Shown: positions 33,430 to 48,721, counted from the first letter of the stretch. The stretch: DNA of 64,000 nt from Coprinus comatus (GCA_034638255.1 JAWPGT010000056.1:62001-126000), one strand, 5' to 3'. A program made the numbers and translations. Notes: generated by a model from the letters alone, not told the origin.

Positions 33430-34727
33430 TTGAGGCCTAAGTTCTATCACAACTTGCACAAAGCCATGGACGCGCCCACAATATTGTTTCCGACTATCCC
33501 ACCAAGATCGGATACAACCCAGATGAGGGTCATTATTTCAACCTATGTAAACCACGTGTTGAAACGGCCTTCGGAACACTTCTCTGCAATAGATTCCGCC
33601 AATTTCTATGCAGCAATCTGGAATTACTTTGTCTATCCACATCGTGACTCTACCCACGATCCAGATCTTGGTATGTTCAAGTTCGAAGTCATTCAAGTTG
33701 TTTGTAACGAGCTCATATGGTATCGCCCATAGGTCAACCGCAATGGCCACCAGGGGGGTATTTGCTACACAGTTTACTTAAGGAAGCATTGGAAACTCAC
33801 GTCCAATCGCTTATGATGGTATGTGTGTAATCCAGAATGTCGCCACCTGTATATCCATGATATCGTAGAATGCGGATGGTCTTAAAGATAATGAATTACT
33901 ACGCCGCTATATGCAAGAGTGGGAACGGTATTCTACTAGCCTTAAACGACTTGGGAGAAACTTTGCATATTGGGATAAACATTGGGTGAAGAAGTACAAA
34001 CATAAAGAACCAGGGAAACGCTCAGTGAAAGAGCTTTATACTGCAACTGAAGTACACTCATATCTACGCTCCGCAGTGGGGTTTTGTTGAATCTTGTTTC
34101 TTACAGATGGGTTATGCCGCCTGGGGCAGATTTTTTGTGAAACGTATCCAAGATGACAAACAAAAGTTAACCAAGGCTTTGCTACGTCTAATAGCAATGG
34201 ATCGTAATGATGAGCCTATCGAACACAATCTCCTCAGAGATGTACTTCAAAGCGTGGTATCTACAAGCCCCCAACCAAACGACCGTCGCACTGAATGGCC
34301 CGATGTCTACAAAAGCTGTTTCGAAGAACCGTTCGTTCAAAATACAGAGAAGTATTATAAAGAAACCCAAAACAACTTCTTCAAAAAGAGCACCATTTTC
34401 GAGTATCTTCGTGAGGCAGAAATCTGGTTGCAAGAAGAAGAAATGCGAATTGGTCGATATGCCTGTGAATCAATCGAAAGCGGTCTTGTCGAAAAATGTA
34501 GGCATATTCTAGTTTATAAGTTTGGTGAAATGATAAGGACATCATTTCTGGCGTTACCCGTGCCTCCTGGATTGCAAGATGACGGAAGTCTGGAAACAGA
34601 GCCCGGTGTTGAATTAGGTAGTAAAGCAAAGGAGAGGAGTATGGACGATGCAGAGTTTAGATATTATTTCATGGAGGCTCTGCTGTCAAGGATTCCTGGG
34701 TGTGATAAATATATGAATAGGTTATAG
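33430..34727 (+). CDS. Truncated cullin-like protein (N-terminal repeats only), copy A
   Basis: Start at 33430 or 33466 (MDAPTILFPTIPP). Exons carry the cullin-repeat helices: VNHVLKRPSEHFSA...YAAIWNYFVYP (cullin 'YtxVYNY' position), GGYLLHSLLKEALETHVQSL, ELLRRYMQEWERYSTSLKRL, WDKHWVKKYK, MGYAAWGRFFV, FEEPFVQNTEKYYKETQNNF and YLREAEIWLQEEEMRIGRY. These match CUL1-type helices in order. It stops at 34727, so the cullin-homology (RING-binding) domain and the neddylation lysine are absent. About 400 residues against about 750 for a full cullin. A second, more diverged copy lies convergently at 35513. It could bind an Skp1-type adaptor without recruiting Rbx1; this is inference. Confidence 0.75.
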
Positions 34728-35512
34728 AGGTAGACTAGCCCGTTTTTTTAGTTCTTAGCCTACCACACTTTTTTTTTTGGACAGAATATGTATGGATGCT
34801 TATCCGATTGACTGTTGCCAGTCTATCACTCTTTCTGTCGTTGTATCTACAGCCCGGACCATTCCGAGTGATACACTTGAGGGGTAACTATAGTCAATGA
34901 ATGTGGAAACAAGTAGAACACAAAATAGTAATTATATGTGATGGACCATACTTAATTTTTCTCCAGTCCTTGAATAATAGATGATGGTATAATACAATAC
35001 AGTACACATGAGGTTGTATCATGTATGTAGTGGTTAACGTCTTTAATGTCGTTATTCATGGAATCGTCAAAGAACCGAGTACTGGTAAGCACCCATCATG
35101 TGTGACCTACGCCATGTAATTAGAGAGGGAGGGTTATTGAGTCTTGACTGAGTAGTAAGGATGTCCAGTGAACACTGATTTCGTTTCTAATTTGGAAGAG
35201 GTTTATCTTCTCTTGTGGTATATATTACTAGTAATATGCTGGACACAATCATACTAGTAATATTTAATGGACGAAGAGACTAGAGTTATATATACACTTT
35301 CAAGAAATCCAAACTACTAAAAAAGCACAGGTTCAAATATTTACCTTAACTCTGTAATATATGCTGGTAACGATAATACTAGTAATCTAATGGGCCGACG
35401 TGTACAGACTTCCAAGAAATCTAAACTACTAAAAAAGAAAAGTTGAGTTAAACTCGATGCTACAGCACTGATCCTAATCTTTACAATTCAACTTCATATC
35501 GTACTCACACGA
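34728..35512. other. Convergent intergenic region between cullin-like genes
   Basis: About 785 AT-rich bases without a gene. It includes the imperfect direct repeat listed at 35232-35442. Confidence 0.55.
35232..35442. repeat. Imperfect direct duplication (about 95 bp)
   Basis: Units at about 35232-35330 and 35355-35442 share 'atgctgg..a', 'atactagtaat.taatgg', 'caagaaatc.aaactac' and 'taaaaaag' blocks in the same order. ACTAGT cores recur. Function unknown. Confidence 0.75.
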
Positions 35513-36513
35513 TCATAAAAAGACACGATAGAGTTTAAGAACATTCACACTCGCTCGAACGCGCTCAAGGAGAGCTTTGTCAACGGTTTCACCCTGAAGA
35601 TCTCGGGCTTCTAAACTCATGAAGGCTTTGTACAACTTACTATCATATTGTCGATAATATCCCCAAAGTAATTTTCCCCATGTCGTGAGGCACATCTATC
35701 AGCAAAAGTAGCATTGAAATAGGTGAATAGTTTGATTGGAACCGAGTTAACACAACTATGAGACATACCTCATTGATACTATAGAAACAATTCTCAGGGT
35801 TATCAGAGTCCTTTAACCAATTATTATTGTAGGGTGCAAATGGAGCATCAAGAGATTTAATACTGGCGGTGTATAGATCCCATTGTTGTGTGTAAAAACT
35901 CAACAGTTCATCTCCTTCGAGGTTATCCGAGATCTACATACAAAAGTCATTAACCAGGAATCATAAACAATGGGAAAGGTTATATATGACATTCACACAG
36001 ATACATACCCTCAATAATGATTGGATGTGATCTTCTACCTGTCCTAAGACCCAAACTGCTAGGTTTTCTATTGTGAATGAAACAGCGCAGACTTGTTAGT
36101 GATAATGTCTTTTTCCATGGTTACATGTAAAACATACCATTTAGGCACCTATAATTAATTTTGGATGTCAGACCTGTGTTAAGAAAGTTGTATACAACAG
36201 TATACAACTTCATAAAATCCTCTGGAGAGAGACGATCCATAGGTTGCTTCAATATGCGGTCGACATAGCTCGAAATGATGGCCTGCGTCTTGTTTGCATC
36301 TGGCTTAAGTGTTTTGAGGAGAGGTTGGTTTACAAACCGAATATCCATGGGTGGGTGTGTGTGTAACTAAAAAACTATGGCCTCTCCGTACTTAACACTT
36401 TAATACAAACGTGAACACCCTGGCGATTACTACTTTGGATAACTTACGTTGGCGTTAGCAGGCAGAGCTTTCATGGCATCAAGTTTCAAACCTGCACCTT
36501 CTGCTTCTAACAT
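35513..36513 (-). CDS. Truncated cullin-like protein, copy B
   Basis: Starts at 36513 (MLEAEGAGLKLDAMKALPAN), donor GTAAGT, next exon including VNQPLLKTLKPDANKTQAII, SSYVDRILKQPMDRLS and MKLYTVVYNFLNT (cullin N-terminal helices), then WVLGQVEDHIQSLLR, ELLSFYTQQWDLYTASIKSL and LTTWGKLLW, ending at 35513. About 240 residues, shorter than copy A because it stops after the first cullin repeat. Sequence is diverged from copy A but helix order and spacing match. Exon boundaries are approximate. Function unknown. Confidence 0.65.
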
Positions 36514-36912
36514 AACATAATGTAAAGAGACAATGAACAAATATCAATGTTCACCAGTATACACTAGAATCCGAGGCTATTATTAGCACAAACACATTTG
36601 TACAATGTTTCACAGCAATCAATTCAGTAATATTACACTCCATTCCTCGATATCAGCGGTGTATCCGGAAATCATTGGAATCACAAACTACTCCCTCATG
36701 TTCCGCTTAATCGAAACCAACAACGTTTACTTACTATACATACAAGTAGTACAAACTGCAGCACTCCACTCCACGACACATAACACAACCACACGACACA
36801 CAACCACACGACACACAACTACACATTACTTCTCTCCACATTCCCACACACAACACTTCTTTCAAAAAGACCAGAACGGGTTAACCACAAAAGAGAAAAC
36901 AACCAACAACCA
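36514..36912. other. Gap with ACACGACACACA repeat
   Basis: About 400 bases between copy B's start and the kinase stop. Bases 36770-36830 hold about four degenerate units of 'cacgacacacaaccaca'. No gene. Confidence 0.6.
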
Positions 36913-39356
<2,444 letters not shown>

Positions 39357-39479
39357 GGCCGATGATGAGCCAGTACAACGCGCTCTAAACCACTATCAGA
39401 CGCGTTTATATCACGTGACACGTGGAAACTAATCTACTTAGTAGAAGTCATGACCGGAGTGTGGCAAAAAGATTCGTAG

Positions 39480-39563
39480 TGACCACCGCAGGACTCGAAC
39501 CTGCAACCTTTTGGTAACATTCAGCGATCGAAGCCAAACGCGCTACCATTGCGCCAGGTAGCC
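39480..39563 (-). tRNA. tRNA-Arg(TCG) with 12-nt intron
   Basis: Same mature sequence as the copy at 30320 on the opposite strand; intron TCGCTGAATGTT differs by one base, which supports its being spliced out. Confidence 0.9.
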
Positions 39564-39628
39564 ATAGGCGATATAATTATTACATAAAATTCTGAAGGAA
39601 AAAAAATAAAAGATTAAACATCAAAAAG

Positions 39629-39712
39629 TGACCACCGCAGGACTCGAACCTGCAACCTTTTGGTGACATTCAGCAATCGAAGCCAAACGCGCTACCATTG
39701 CGCCAGGTAGCC
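39629..39712 (-). tRNA. tRNA-Arg(TCG) with 12-nt intron
   Basis: Third copy, tandem with the one at 39480 (65-bp spacer). Intron TTGCTGAATGTC differs from both others only within the intron. Confidence 0.9.
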
Positions 39713-39850
39713 CATGCTGTTTATATGTAGTGTACAATTGATATCTGCTCCAACTGAATACCTGTTATGTATTGGTTCTGTGTGGCATTCTGCCGAATCT
39801 CCCATGTCGAATTGAGTCTGCGCGCTGGTTGGTGTTGTAAGCTCACACAT

Positions 39851-42531
39851 ATGAACATATCGGACGACCTCCGCAACTTGCTCATCGACATCATCCAAAG
39901 CGAACTATTCCAACAAACAGCACCTCTCGTCATTCTCATACTCATTCCAACTATCGTTTACCTCAGCATATCATCTCTACACCACTCTCGCCTTGTCCAT
40001 AACCTCACTATGGTTCTTGAAGGCATTGGCGTTGGATTCTCATGGCCATTTTCATCAAAGAACTCTGTTGCAGGGGTCGGACATAGCAAGTCTTCGAATG
40101 AAAAGAAAGCGAAAAAACATGTTAGAACAAGAGCCGAACAGCTGGCGCAGAACGGGAAGGCAACGAATGGTACTGTAGCTGTTTTGTTTGATGATTCTCT
40201 AATGAACTGACTCTTTGGTTTTCTTTACAAGAAAAAGGTGTAGATACTGGTTATTATCCAGGGCTAGTCAATGTCTCTGGTACCTACTGCTTCATGAACT
40301 CAACACTACAGGTACGTCACAACTTCGTCATCGCCTTGCCTTCATTCTTTTCTCAACTGTTTAACAGGCTTTAGCCTCTTTGGCCTATCTACAGCCTCAC
40401 ATTGAAGCTATAAATGCTAAAGCAATTGCTTTGGATGTTCCGACACCAGTAATTGACGCCCTCAAAGACATTTTCCAACGTAAATATCCAATCACCCTCA
40501 GCCCTCTATATACTCATATCTCTCGCCTTCCAGGTCTAAACACACCTCACTCCTCCTATCACTCTATACGCCCAATGGAGATAATTCAAGTGCTAAGTAA
40601 TCAAACCGAAGGACGAACAAACTCCCTTTTCTACTCTCGTGAACACCAAGACGCTCAAGAACTGTTCCAAGTCATTTCAGAATGTATCAAGAACGAGTTA
40701 ACAGCAGTTGATAAAGAAGTATATCGTGATAGAGGTCTTGGAGGTTTACCCAATGTATCTGGAGAGATGATGAGGGATATCGGAAAGAGTGTGTTTGATG
40801 GGTTGACCGCTAACAGAAGAAGTTGCTGTATTTGTGGATACACAGAAGCTGTGATGCATTTTGCTTTGGATAATTGGCAACTGGCTGTTCCTCGATTGGC
40901 GGTATGTTTCTTCTCTTTCATGCATTCAAAAAACTCAATGTGTGCGCATCAGGCGAGTTGCCGATTAGAAGATTGCCTACAAGACTATACACGTCTTGAA
41001 GTTCTTAAAGATTGTATATGTCGGAAATGTTCTATCCTGGCTACACATAAGCGACTACAAGGCGAAGTTCGAGTACTTGAAGAAGATACTGTACCAGAAA
41101 AAAAACCTAGTAATTCCAAGAAGGAAAGACTAAAGAGAGTACGAAGAATGGAATCCAGAGTGCGAACCGCAATTGAACAAGAACGAATCGAAGATGATAT
41201 CAAAGATGTTCGAATGGAAAAGATTTTTAGTCCTGCATCAACAAAACAAGCTATGATTGCTCGAGTACGTTGCATTTCCTTACACATTATAAATGAACAA
41301 ATAAAATTAATCGTTGGCGGTATTCTTGTAGCCACCACCTGTCCTAGCGCTACATATGAATCGTTCCGTGCATTATGGGACCTACGCCTCCAAAAACAAT
41401 GTCCGACTCATCTTCCCAGAAGTCCTCGACTTGACACCCTACACGACATCCGGTAACCTTTCTACCATACCTACATCATCAATATCAACACCGACACCGC
41501 TTCATCCAAGATCAACAACACCTACACCAGCTACTTATGCTAATCCAAGAATTATATATCGATTATCTTCAGTAGTATGTCATTATGGTCAACATTCGTT
41601 TGGTCATTATATTTGTTACCGAAGAAAACCAAGAAATCCGAATGTTGTTGGTGGTAGTGGTAGTGGTGAGAATGGGAATGTTGATAGTAATAGATGGACA
41701 CCACCAAAACTTATGGATCCATTACAATTACAACAATCCGAAAATGGAGATGAAGTCAAATATATATTCGAAGATGATAAAGATAGGAAAGCCGGGAAGG
41801 GATGGTTAAGAATAAGTGATGATGCGGTACAAGAATGTGGGATTGAAAGTGTATTACAGGAAGGAACGGGTGCTTTTATGCTTTATTATGAACGAGCTGT
41901 TTGGGAACAAATTGGAGTTTATTCTTCTGGGAATGGAAGTCCTCTTAGTTCTTCAGAGGAGACTTTGAAGCCTGAATTAAGGACTGTAGAGTTGAATGGG
42001 AGTGTAGCTTCGTTGGTTAGTGAGGTAGGTGTTGGTGTAAAACATGATCATCATCATCACCATGGTCACCATTCTCGTCATGGGGAAGAAGCGAAGTCAA
42101 AATTAAAGACTAATGGGATTGCAATTGGGAGCGGTAGTGGTAGAAAAGTGGAAGGAGAAGAAATTAGGAACGGAAGATCCTCGGGAGTTGGTCTTGCAGG
42201 AGCAATGTCAAGTTCATTTACACAGTCACCTGTGGGAGCTAGAATTGTGAGGAACGTGACGACAAGGAGAAGTAGAAGTGCTGCACCGTCATCAAGGGGT
42301 GACACACCGACCTCCGTTTCTATTCCTCTCAATGACAAAGACTCGAAGGATATAGTTGTGAATGGGGTGAATGGTGGCGACCTTCCTCATAACCTTACTC
42401 CTTCTACCTCAAATCCAAGTTCTACGAAACCTGAAGCCAAGGCCGTGAAGGAGAAGAAGCTCGAGGGAACACAACGTAAACAGCATCATCCACAACCTAA
42501 TGGAATAGTAGTAGTAGAATCCAAAGCCTGA
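39851..42531 (+). CDS. Membrane-anchored ubiquitin carboxyl-terminal hydrolase (USP, Ubp1-like)
   Basis: Cysteine protease that removes ubiquitin. Start 39851 (MNISDDLRNLLIDIIQ). A hydrophobic segment PLVILILIPTIVYLSISSL near residues 20-40 would anchor it in a membrane, as in yeast Ubp1. The Cys box is GLVNVSGTYCFMNSTLQALA (about 40265-40383) with the catalytic Cys. A CICG...CRKC zinc-like set (about 40830 and 41020) follows, and the His box HYGQHSFGHYICYRR (about 41582-41626) supplies the catalytic His. The tail (about 42000-42531) is disordered, with an HDHHHHHGHHSRH run. About four introns; stop at 42531. Complete. Confidence 0.87.
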
Positions 42532-43368
42532 AACTCCCCTTAGCGTACCCCGCGAAATCTACAATCCCTACTCCAGGAAAAAAAGTATTATGTTCCATTC
42601 TTCTTTGCTGGTCACTCCTGTTCTCCTTTGTCATCCGTTCTCATTCAAACTACCAGGACAACGATAAGGAAATTTACCCAACGCTTGTATCCATACTGTT
42701 CTCGCCCCTTATCAACGAATACACATCTAGATCCATGAAACACTTGTTTTGAGTGTTGTTAATCACTCTCTAGTTTACAAGTTACAACAAACTCAGTTCT
42801 CAATATCCCTGTCCACAACTATAGATATTGGATAGTTCTCGGCTAACAAGTTATGATCCGAAACAAAAATGATGCTTCTAGGATTCTTTCCACACATCCC
42901 ACCATGAGAACTTGATGAAAAACTTGTTACGTGTCATTGGCACAATTGAGGAGGTAGTAGATACAAACGAAAATATCAGAGAAATAGATAAACGGACTGT
43001 CGGATTCTACGTCAGAATGTGTTATAAGCAAAGAATCCAAATCACTCTACTACTCTAACACCAATCTACCAGAAAGAGAAACAGTGAAAACATTCAACAT
43101 CCTACAGCAAAGCAGAAATTAGGGAAAGATAAGTGGGCACAACATTCTTCACATCGCATGATTTTTTCGTGAGCGGCGTGATAACGGCGTTAATAAGATT
43201 GAGCGAATTGTTCTTTGTGTGAATGACGATAACAGGAATTGATGCGAAGGGTATTGTTCGACGAGTGGGTTTAAGGGGTGTCCAGTGCCGGAAGAGACCG
43301 GTACGAAAAATGGTCAACGTATCAACGTGCCCGACGTTGACAATCGCTGTGGCTATTAGGAGCGGTGT
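42532..43368. other. Gap, no gene seen
   Basis: About 840 bases between the USP stop and the small gene below. No repeat, RNA gene or convincing frame. Confidence 0.5.
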
Positions 43369-43758
43369 CTAATAGTAGACACGACGCTCGACGGTACGAG
43401 CACGAGGAAGTGTTGGGCGGTGGTACTGAACTACGCGCTTAACTCGGGTAACCGAGGGGTACCTATAAACAATATGTTGGCATTGTGTTCATTATGCATA
43501 CAACGAATAGATAGACATACCAGGCGTGGTAGACCTCATTTTCGAGTTGGACCTCGATAATTTGACGACCCTACAAATGCCATGTTAGAACATGAACTCT
43601 TTTACATAGCAATAGGGGTCATTTTGGAGAGGAAGATGTTTTACCTGGTAGTCGATGTGGGAACCGACAACGAGACCTTCTTGTCTTCCTTTGATGCCAT
43701 GGCGGACGGCGACAATGTCACCTGGAACAATTTCATCTTCATAGTAAGTAGTAGACAT
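43369..43758 (-). CDS. Small protein of unknown function
   Basis: Start at 43758 (MSTTYYEDEIVPGDIVAVRH). Exon 1 continues GIKGRQEGLVVGSHIDYQ; after introns near 43645-43572 and 43510-43463 it continues IIEVQLENEVYHAW and YPSVTRVKRVVQYHRP, ending at 43369. About 90 residues, all beta-strand-like, with a pattern reminiscent of a small SH3/KOW-type barrel. I do not recognise the family. The regular splice sites and clean composition support a real gene. An in-frame ATG at 43824 would add 22 residues. Confidence 0.6.
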
Positions 43759-44275
43759 GATGTGTTGTGAGACTTGAAGTCCTGAGGAGGAGGCTAATTG
43801 AGTGAGTTGAGTATATGCGCCCAAGCGTTGGAGGAAACAAGTATACCTTTGAGGTGAGGATTGATGGGAAAGGATAGAAAGATGTGATGGGACGGCGCAG
43901 GCTTTTATAGATTAGATGACAGCCCGCCTCGAGGCGTTGGGACCCTGACGCTATTCGCTTTGTTCCCTTCTTGGCGAATATCTCCGCTTCAGCATACCTC
44001 ATTGTCTTCGTTACTACCGAATTACGAGAGTATATTATACCAAAGTACAATGACCAAGCGCTGAACAAATACTCGGAAAATGAAACCTTGTACTGAATAG
44101 TGTAATTCTCGGGCCTCATGTGAGCCTCGTGCCCGGCAGATCAGGTAGATTCGTTGCAAAGACCAGAGTGGACACCGCCACATTGATACAGCAGTAATAC
44201 ATGCACAATAAAATATCTAAGAATACACCATAATGTTACAACAGCGATCGTGTATTGATCTATGATTCATTGCTA
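43759..44275. other. Gap, no gene seen
   Basis: About 520 bases. A long open frame (43739-44119, minus) exists but has no recognisable content and overlaps the likely promoter. Confidence 0.45.
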
Positions 44276-45934
44276 CTAATGCCTCTGCCTCGAGGAGAAT
44301 ACATCTAACAACGGCCGTATCAGATCCCGGAAGCGCCAAGTCGGTAGCGAAGGGCCATGTTCAACTGATCCACCCTCGACAGCAGTAGAACGCCCTGCCC
44401 TAGAACCTAAGCTTCCACCGCGTCCACGACTCCCGGTACTAATGTTTGAAGTTCTCGTGTTGCCCATGAATGTAGGATCCTTAATCCTCTCCTCAAGTTC
44501 TCTCATTATGTCATTCACGGCACCTTCATACATCCGCTTGACTTCGACTTCTCGTACATAGTATGGTCGACGAACAGCGTAAGGCGCCATACCGTTATAC
44601 TTTCGGACCAGGGAGTTCAATTGTGTAACAGCGGTTTCGTGGTATGATTCTTCCTTCTTGATCCACTCTGTGTCGCGTAAAGCTTTTACTTCATCCAAGA
44701 TAATTTTGTGAAGGTGTTCCACAGGATATTCATTGGTTAGAATCCGTAGAGCTCTTCGCGTCCATGATTGCTTTAACATTTCACGAAACGTTGTCACGGC
44801 GGTGTCAAGCTCTATACATAATACATCGGTTAAAAGTAATATGTGATGGGTCAAGACAACCATCGACTTACCATTTTGTACCTCGACCCAAGGAGGTACA
44901 GCGCCATTTCGTTGGACAATACGATTCATAAGAAACTCTTCTCTCGCAATAAAGGGGTTTGTTTCTTCAATAGACCGAACAAGCGGTTGTCCTCTACCCT
45001 TAACATTATTAAACACCCCAGCGTTTCGAGCTTTCTGACAAAAAAAACAAACATCACTACATCTTTATACACAGAAAACTCACATCACACACACCTGAAT
45101 CTTATCTTCAACTAAACTATTCCATCCTCTCATACTCGCGGGATCCCCCATTCTAGCGCCAAAAACCTGTTCTCTATTAGACAATTCCTGTTTAACCCCA
45201 AGCCCAAGTTTATAATCCAAAGTCGATTCCAAAGCGTGACTTAACCTTCCAACTTGTTGTACCCTTCTCAGCTTCTCTTTCTCTTTCTTCAATAACCTCT
45301 CATTATTCTCCGAAGTACCATGAGAGAGAGATGAAGGAGAAGATGGTAATCTAGCAACCTTCACAGCAATTTCTTCATGAGAAGGAACTTTGAATTTCGT
45401 ATCCCAAGGTTTATGATCTGGACTAGATGGTAACAATGATTCATCTTTCCAAGATCCACTTCTTGGTGTCATGAAATGAGTCGAAGTCGAAGTCGGAGTA
45501 ACACCAGAACCGGAAGTAGGATTCGGACTCCAAACCTTCGGAGGAGATTTCTTCAACTTTTCTTCGGCAGCAATTATACTCGATACTCTAAGAGGCTTAT
45601 ATTTGTCCACCAGCATACGAAGAACAGCATCTTGTATACTTTCTTCTCCATTCCAATTTTCATGTTGATTTTGGAGTGAAGATAAAACTCGTTGTCGATT
45701 TGGATTGTCCCTCTCTATAACTGCAAGTTCTTCTTCTTCCAAAGCCGCGTCAGCAAAAAGCTTGGCACTTGCTCGTGACTCTACCAGAGTCTTTGAACTT
45801 GAGCTTGCGTTGGAGTTTGAAGGATTTGAGTTTGAAGCTTGGTTATGGTTGAGTCTATGAACAGAGCCGTTGAAGGAAGTGGGTGCTTTGTGTGATGGAT
45901 TCCGGAGTGAAGGGACACGTTTTGTTGCCTGCAT
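44276..45934 (-). CDS. DUF1992 / DNAJC28-like protein
   Basis: Start chosen at 45934 (MQATKRVPSLRNPSHKAP), a basic leader that could target mitochondria; the frame is open upstream to 46108. The N-terminal half is Ser-rich, then EEELAVIERDNPNRQ and AVLRMLVDKYKPLR. After an intron near 45090-45040 the DUF1992 core follows: VKGRGQPL, NPFIAREEFLMNRIVQRNGA and PPWVEVQ, an intron near 44870-44810, then LDTAVTTFREMLKQSWTRRA and RKYNGMAPYAVRRPYY. Ends at 44276. The VKGRGQPL...NPFIxREEFLMNRI signature is the conserved DNAJC28 domain; no J-domain (HPD) is seen. In animals DNAJC28 has been linked to Golgi trafficking; the fungal role is unknown. Confidence 0.82.
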
Positions 45935-47155
45935 GAAATCAAAGAGAGAAAGTTTGTTTAGGGTACATTCAGGTAAGGTAAGGGTATGTTCAACAGACCA
46001 GGTGGAGTAAGATAAGGTAAGGTAAATCTGGGAACAGTCCCGTGTTTGTTCCCACGTGAGTGATGGAGGGTAAGGTGGGATGTCCACAGCAGAAATATTC
46101 CCACGCATGTCTCATTTGAACATTGACTTAAGAATTATAATTAATTTATGATCACCCACATACTGCCTCTTATTAGATGTGGGTGATGGGTCAGCACCCC
46201 AATCTTGTTAGACCTGATTTTGCATTTTTTTTGCACAACTCAAGATTTACCATTAATGCCCATAAAATTTTGGTGAATTTTATATCTTCCTAGGTATAAA
46301 TCTGGCTACTGGTAACCCCTCTATCCCTTTTGTCATTGTCCAGCATCTCCCTTCCTGTTATCCCATCACCTGACCTCTCTCCCACCCATCACTCCCATTC
46401 CTTCCCCTCTCACCATGAGGGTACATCAGGATTTTGCACACTTTTCTTCAGGCTACTTACTGCTCCTTTTAGGGCTTAAGTCAGCTTATGCTCCTTAATA
46501 TCCTTGTGGGTACCTTATGATACCTTGGTGAAAATTTCTCCAAGGAGCCCAAAGTGGCTTCAAGTAAAATGTCTTCCACAAGGAACTTTAAGTTCTCTCA
46601 AGGGCCAACCAAATATGTTCTGAGAATTCTTATTCTTAGGCAGTATTATAGGGGAGAAATCAATAAATGCATTATTGTGCAACCAATACACCACATAGAG
46701 CTATATAACTAGTACCATTAGATAGGTATTGTAAGTGCAGTTCTGTAGAGCCTATGAATGTGCCTAGAAGCCAAGAATTGAAAGTGTGATACTCTTAAGG
46801 AACATTCTGCATTTTGGACTTGACAAAATTTTGAAAATGGGTGATCATGTGACAGTGGGAACATGGACACATCATACCATGTTACTGCCTCTCCCCATTT
46901 CTTTCCATTCCCCTTGACAAAATGCTCAACCCCACACCTGTCCAGTGTTGTACCAAACAATGACAGATAATGAAATAGCTATTGTTTGTCAGTCACAGAC
47001 AGTCACTACCAGATGTTGGCTATTGTGACATGACCACTACCAAATATGGAAAAGAACAGTATTGATGCCATCAATGGGCAGCTCATATTGGCTTCAATAC
47101 ACATATCTGCTATAAAGGTAATAGTACATTTGAAAATTTGCATAGTTTACATATT
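45935..47155. other. CpG-poor AT-rich gap, likely transposon-derived
   Basis: About 1.2 kb with very few CpG dinucleotides from about 46150 onward and no supported gene. It probably contains the decayed 3' flank or end of the adjacent hAT element. A short inverted pair (atcacccacat / atgtgggtgat, about 46152-46186) lies here. Confidence 0.5.
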
Positions 47156-48103
47156 TCAAACCTTGAGAATAAAATTCTGGACCATTTCTTCAATATCATA
47201 GTCAAGATCCACTTCTCCCAATCCATCCAAATCTAGCAAATTATATAATTGAAGCTCCTTATCCAATGTTTTAACAGCATCTATACAGCTCTCAAATTTC
47301 CAAATAGGTGATTCAGGATTGAGAAGTCTGGAGAGTGGTGTTGGAGTGTATACTGATAAGGTTGAAGCAACTTCTTCATGAAAGTCCTTTGCCATCTCAT
47401 TCTCTACTGATGTTAATTTGTCAATAAGAGCTGAAGTATAGATATGGTGGTGATTTGTGATAATTGGAGTTTCTAAGCCAGAAATATCAGAAGAATGATG
47501 TGAAGCTGTGGTTGTATCTGTAGGTTGCAAAGATGTTGTTTCTGAAACAGAAGTCTCAGTAGATAATGATATGGATGGAGTTCCACTATGAGTGCCAAAA
47601 AAGTGTTTTCAGAGATTATTCTTTGATGATTTCTCCAATAGGCTATCCTGTAACATCATCTTAATTTTTGCAAGGCCTTGAAGGTGTTCTGTTGTTAAGC
47701 AAGTGTGCAATTTGGTGAGAATAAGACCAAAAGTACTGAAAAGTCATCCACATGATGCAGAATTTGCACCAATTGATAAAATATAATATGTGAGCTTTGG
47801 AAGTCCAGTTAGTGGTGCACCTGGAAAAGTGGTACTCTCCCAGATAGAAAGGGGGTCAATGGGTTCAGACTATTAAATTAATGATTACTATAACAGTTCA
47901 CATATAAAATATAAATAACTTACATGAAGATGAGATTGTGTACATTTTTTAGAGCAAAGTGTTGTAAAAACATAATACTTTGTATTATTCCAGTTGTAGA
48001 AATAAGCCATAATGTTGTCCATAAAGTTCTTGGGTAGTTCTTCATTAAAAAACCAAGTCTAGAGTCTTGATAAAACAAGAAAGACAGAACCAATAGTAGC
48101 ATC

Positions 48104-48721
48104 AGTTTTGTCATATTCCGTCCCGTCACATGACTGCTAACCCTGAATTCTGCCAAGTTCACATATCACAATTCCAATTAGATAGCAAATCTCCAGATTT
48201 CCGATCTTTCTGAATTTCCTAATTTCCAGATTTCCATTGTTCATTAATTATTCAAAGGGACTTTTCTGTCCTCCAGAAATTCCGGGTTTTTCTTATCTTG
48301 CTTATTCTTCGGTTATCAATTCTATTCAGTTTAGTTTGACATTTCCATGCATTTCCTATGCTTCTTAATTCTCCAATATTATGCCATTACTTTCTGTCTT
48401 CCGTTTTATCTACCTCCGTTTGTATTTCTTCTCTGATTCGGATTTCCGTTATTCCTTATTACCTTTTTTATCCGTTACGGCATTTCATATAAATAGTTCA
48501 CTGCTATGTTTGTATTTCCTCAGTTTCAGAATTGACTTGATATACTCTTAACTCTCCGTATCGTCTCAACCGTCTGCACTCTTACTTTTCCAGTCTTCCG
48601 GAAACTCTGCTGGAAGTCTCCCGGAAATTTGTAAATTGACCTTGTACAAATTCTGGAGGTGCAGCACACATGCTGAAGCCAAGGGTCACCCTTCTCGGTA
48701 TTTTTAGTATTTAACAAGTTT
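48104..48721. repeat. Target duplication AGTTT around solo LTR copy 1
   Basis: AGTTT at 48104-48108 and at 48717-48721; the hAT frame continues across it once the LTR and one copy are removed. Confidence 0.85.
48109..48716 (+). mobile_element. Solo LTR, copy 1 (608 bp)
   Basis: Begins TGTCATATTCCGTCCC and ends TATTTAACA. Flanked by the 5-bp duplication AGTTT at 48104-48108 and 48717-48721. Orientation is relative to copy 2 only. It lacks an internal stretch of about 330 bp present in copy 2. It retains many CpG sites. It sits inside the hAT relic. Confidence 0.88.

Noticed and set aside
39480..39712. tRNA genes as tRNA-Trp (CCA seen just after the intron)
   Set aside because: The CCA belongs to the 3' strand of the anticodon stem (CCAAA); the loop places TCG at positions 34-36.
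46152..46186. atcacccacat / atgtgggtgat as hAT terminal inverted repeat
   Set aside because: Both arms are within 35 bases of each other, and no matching end or 8-bp duplication was found on the far side of the hAT relic.
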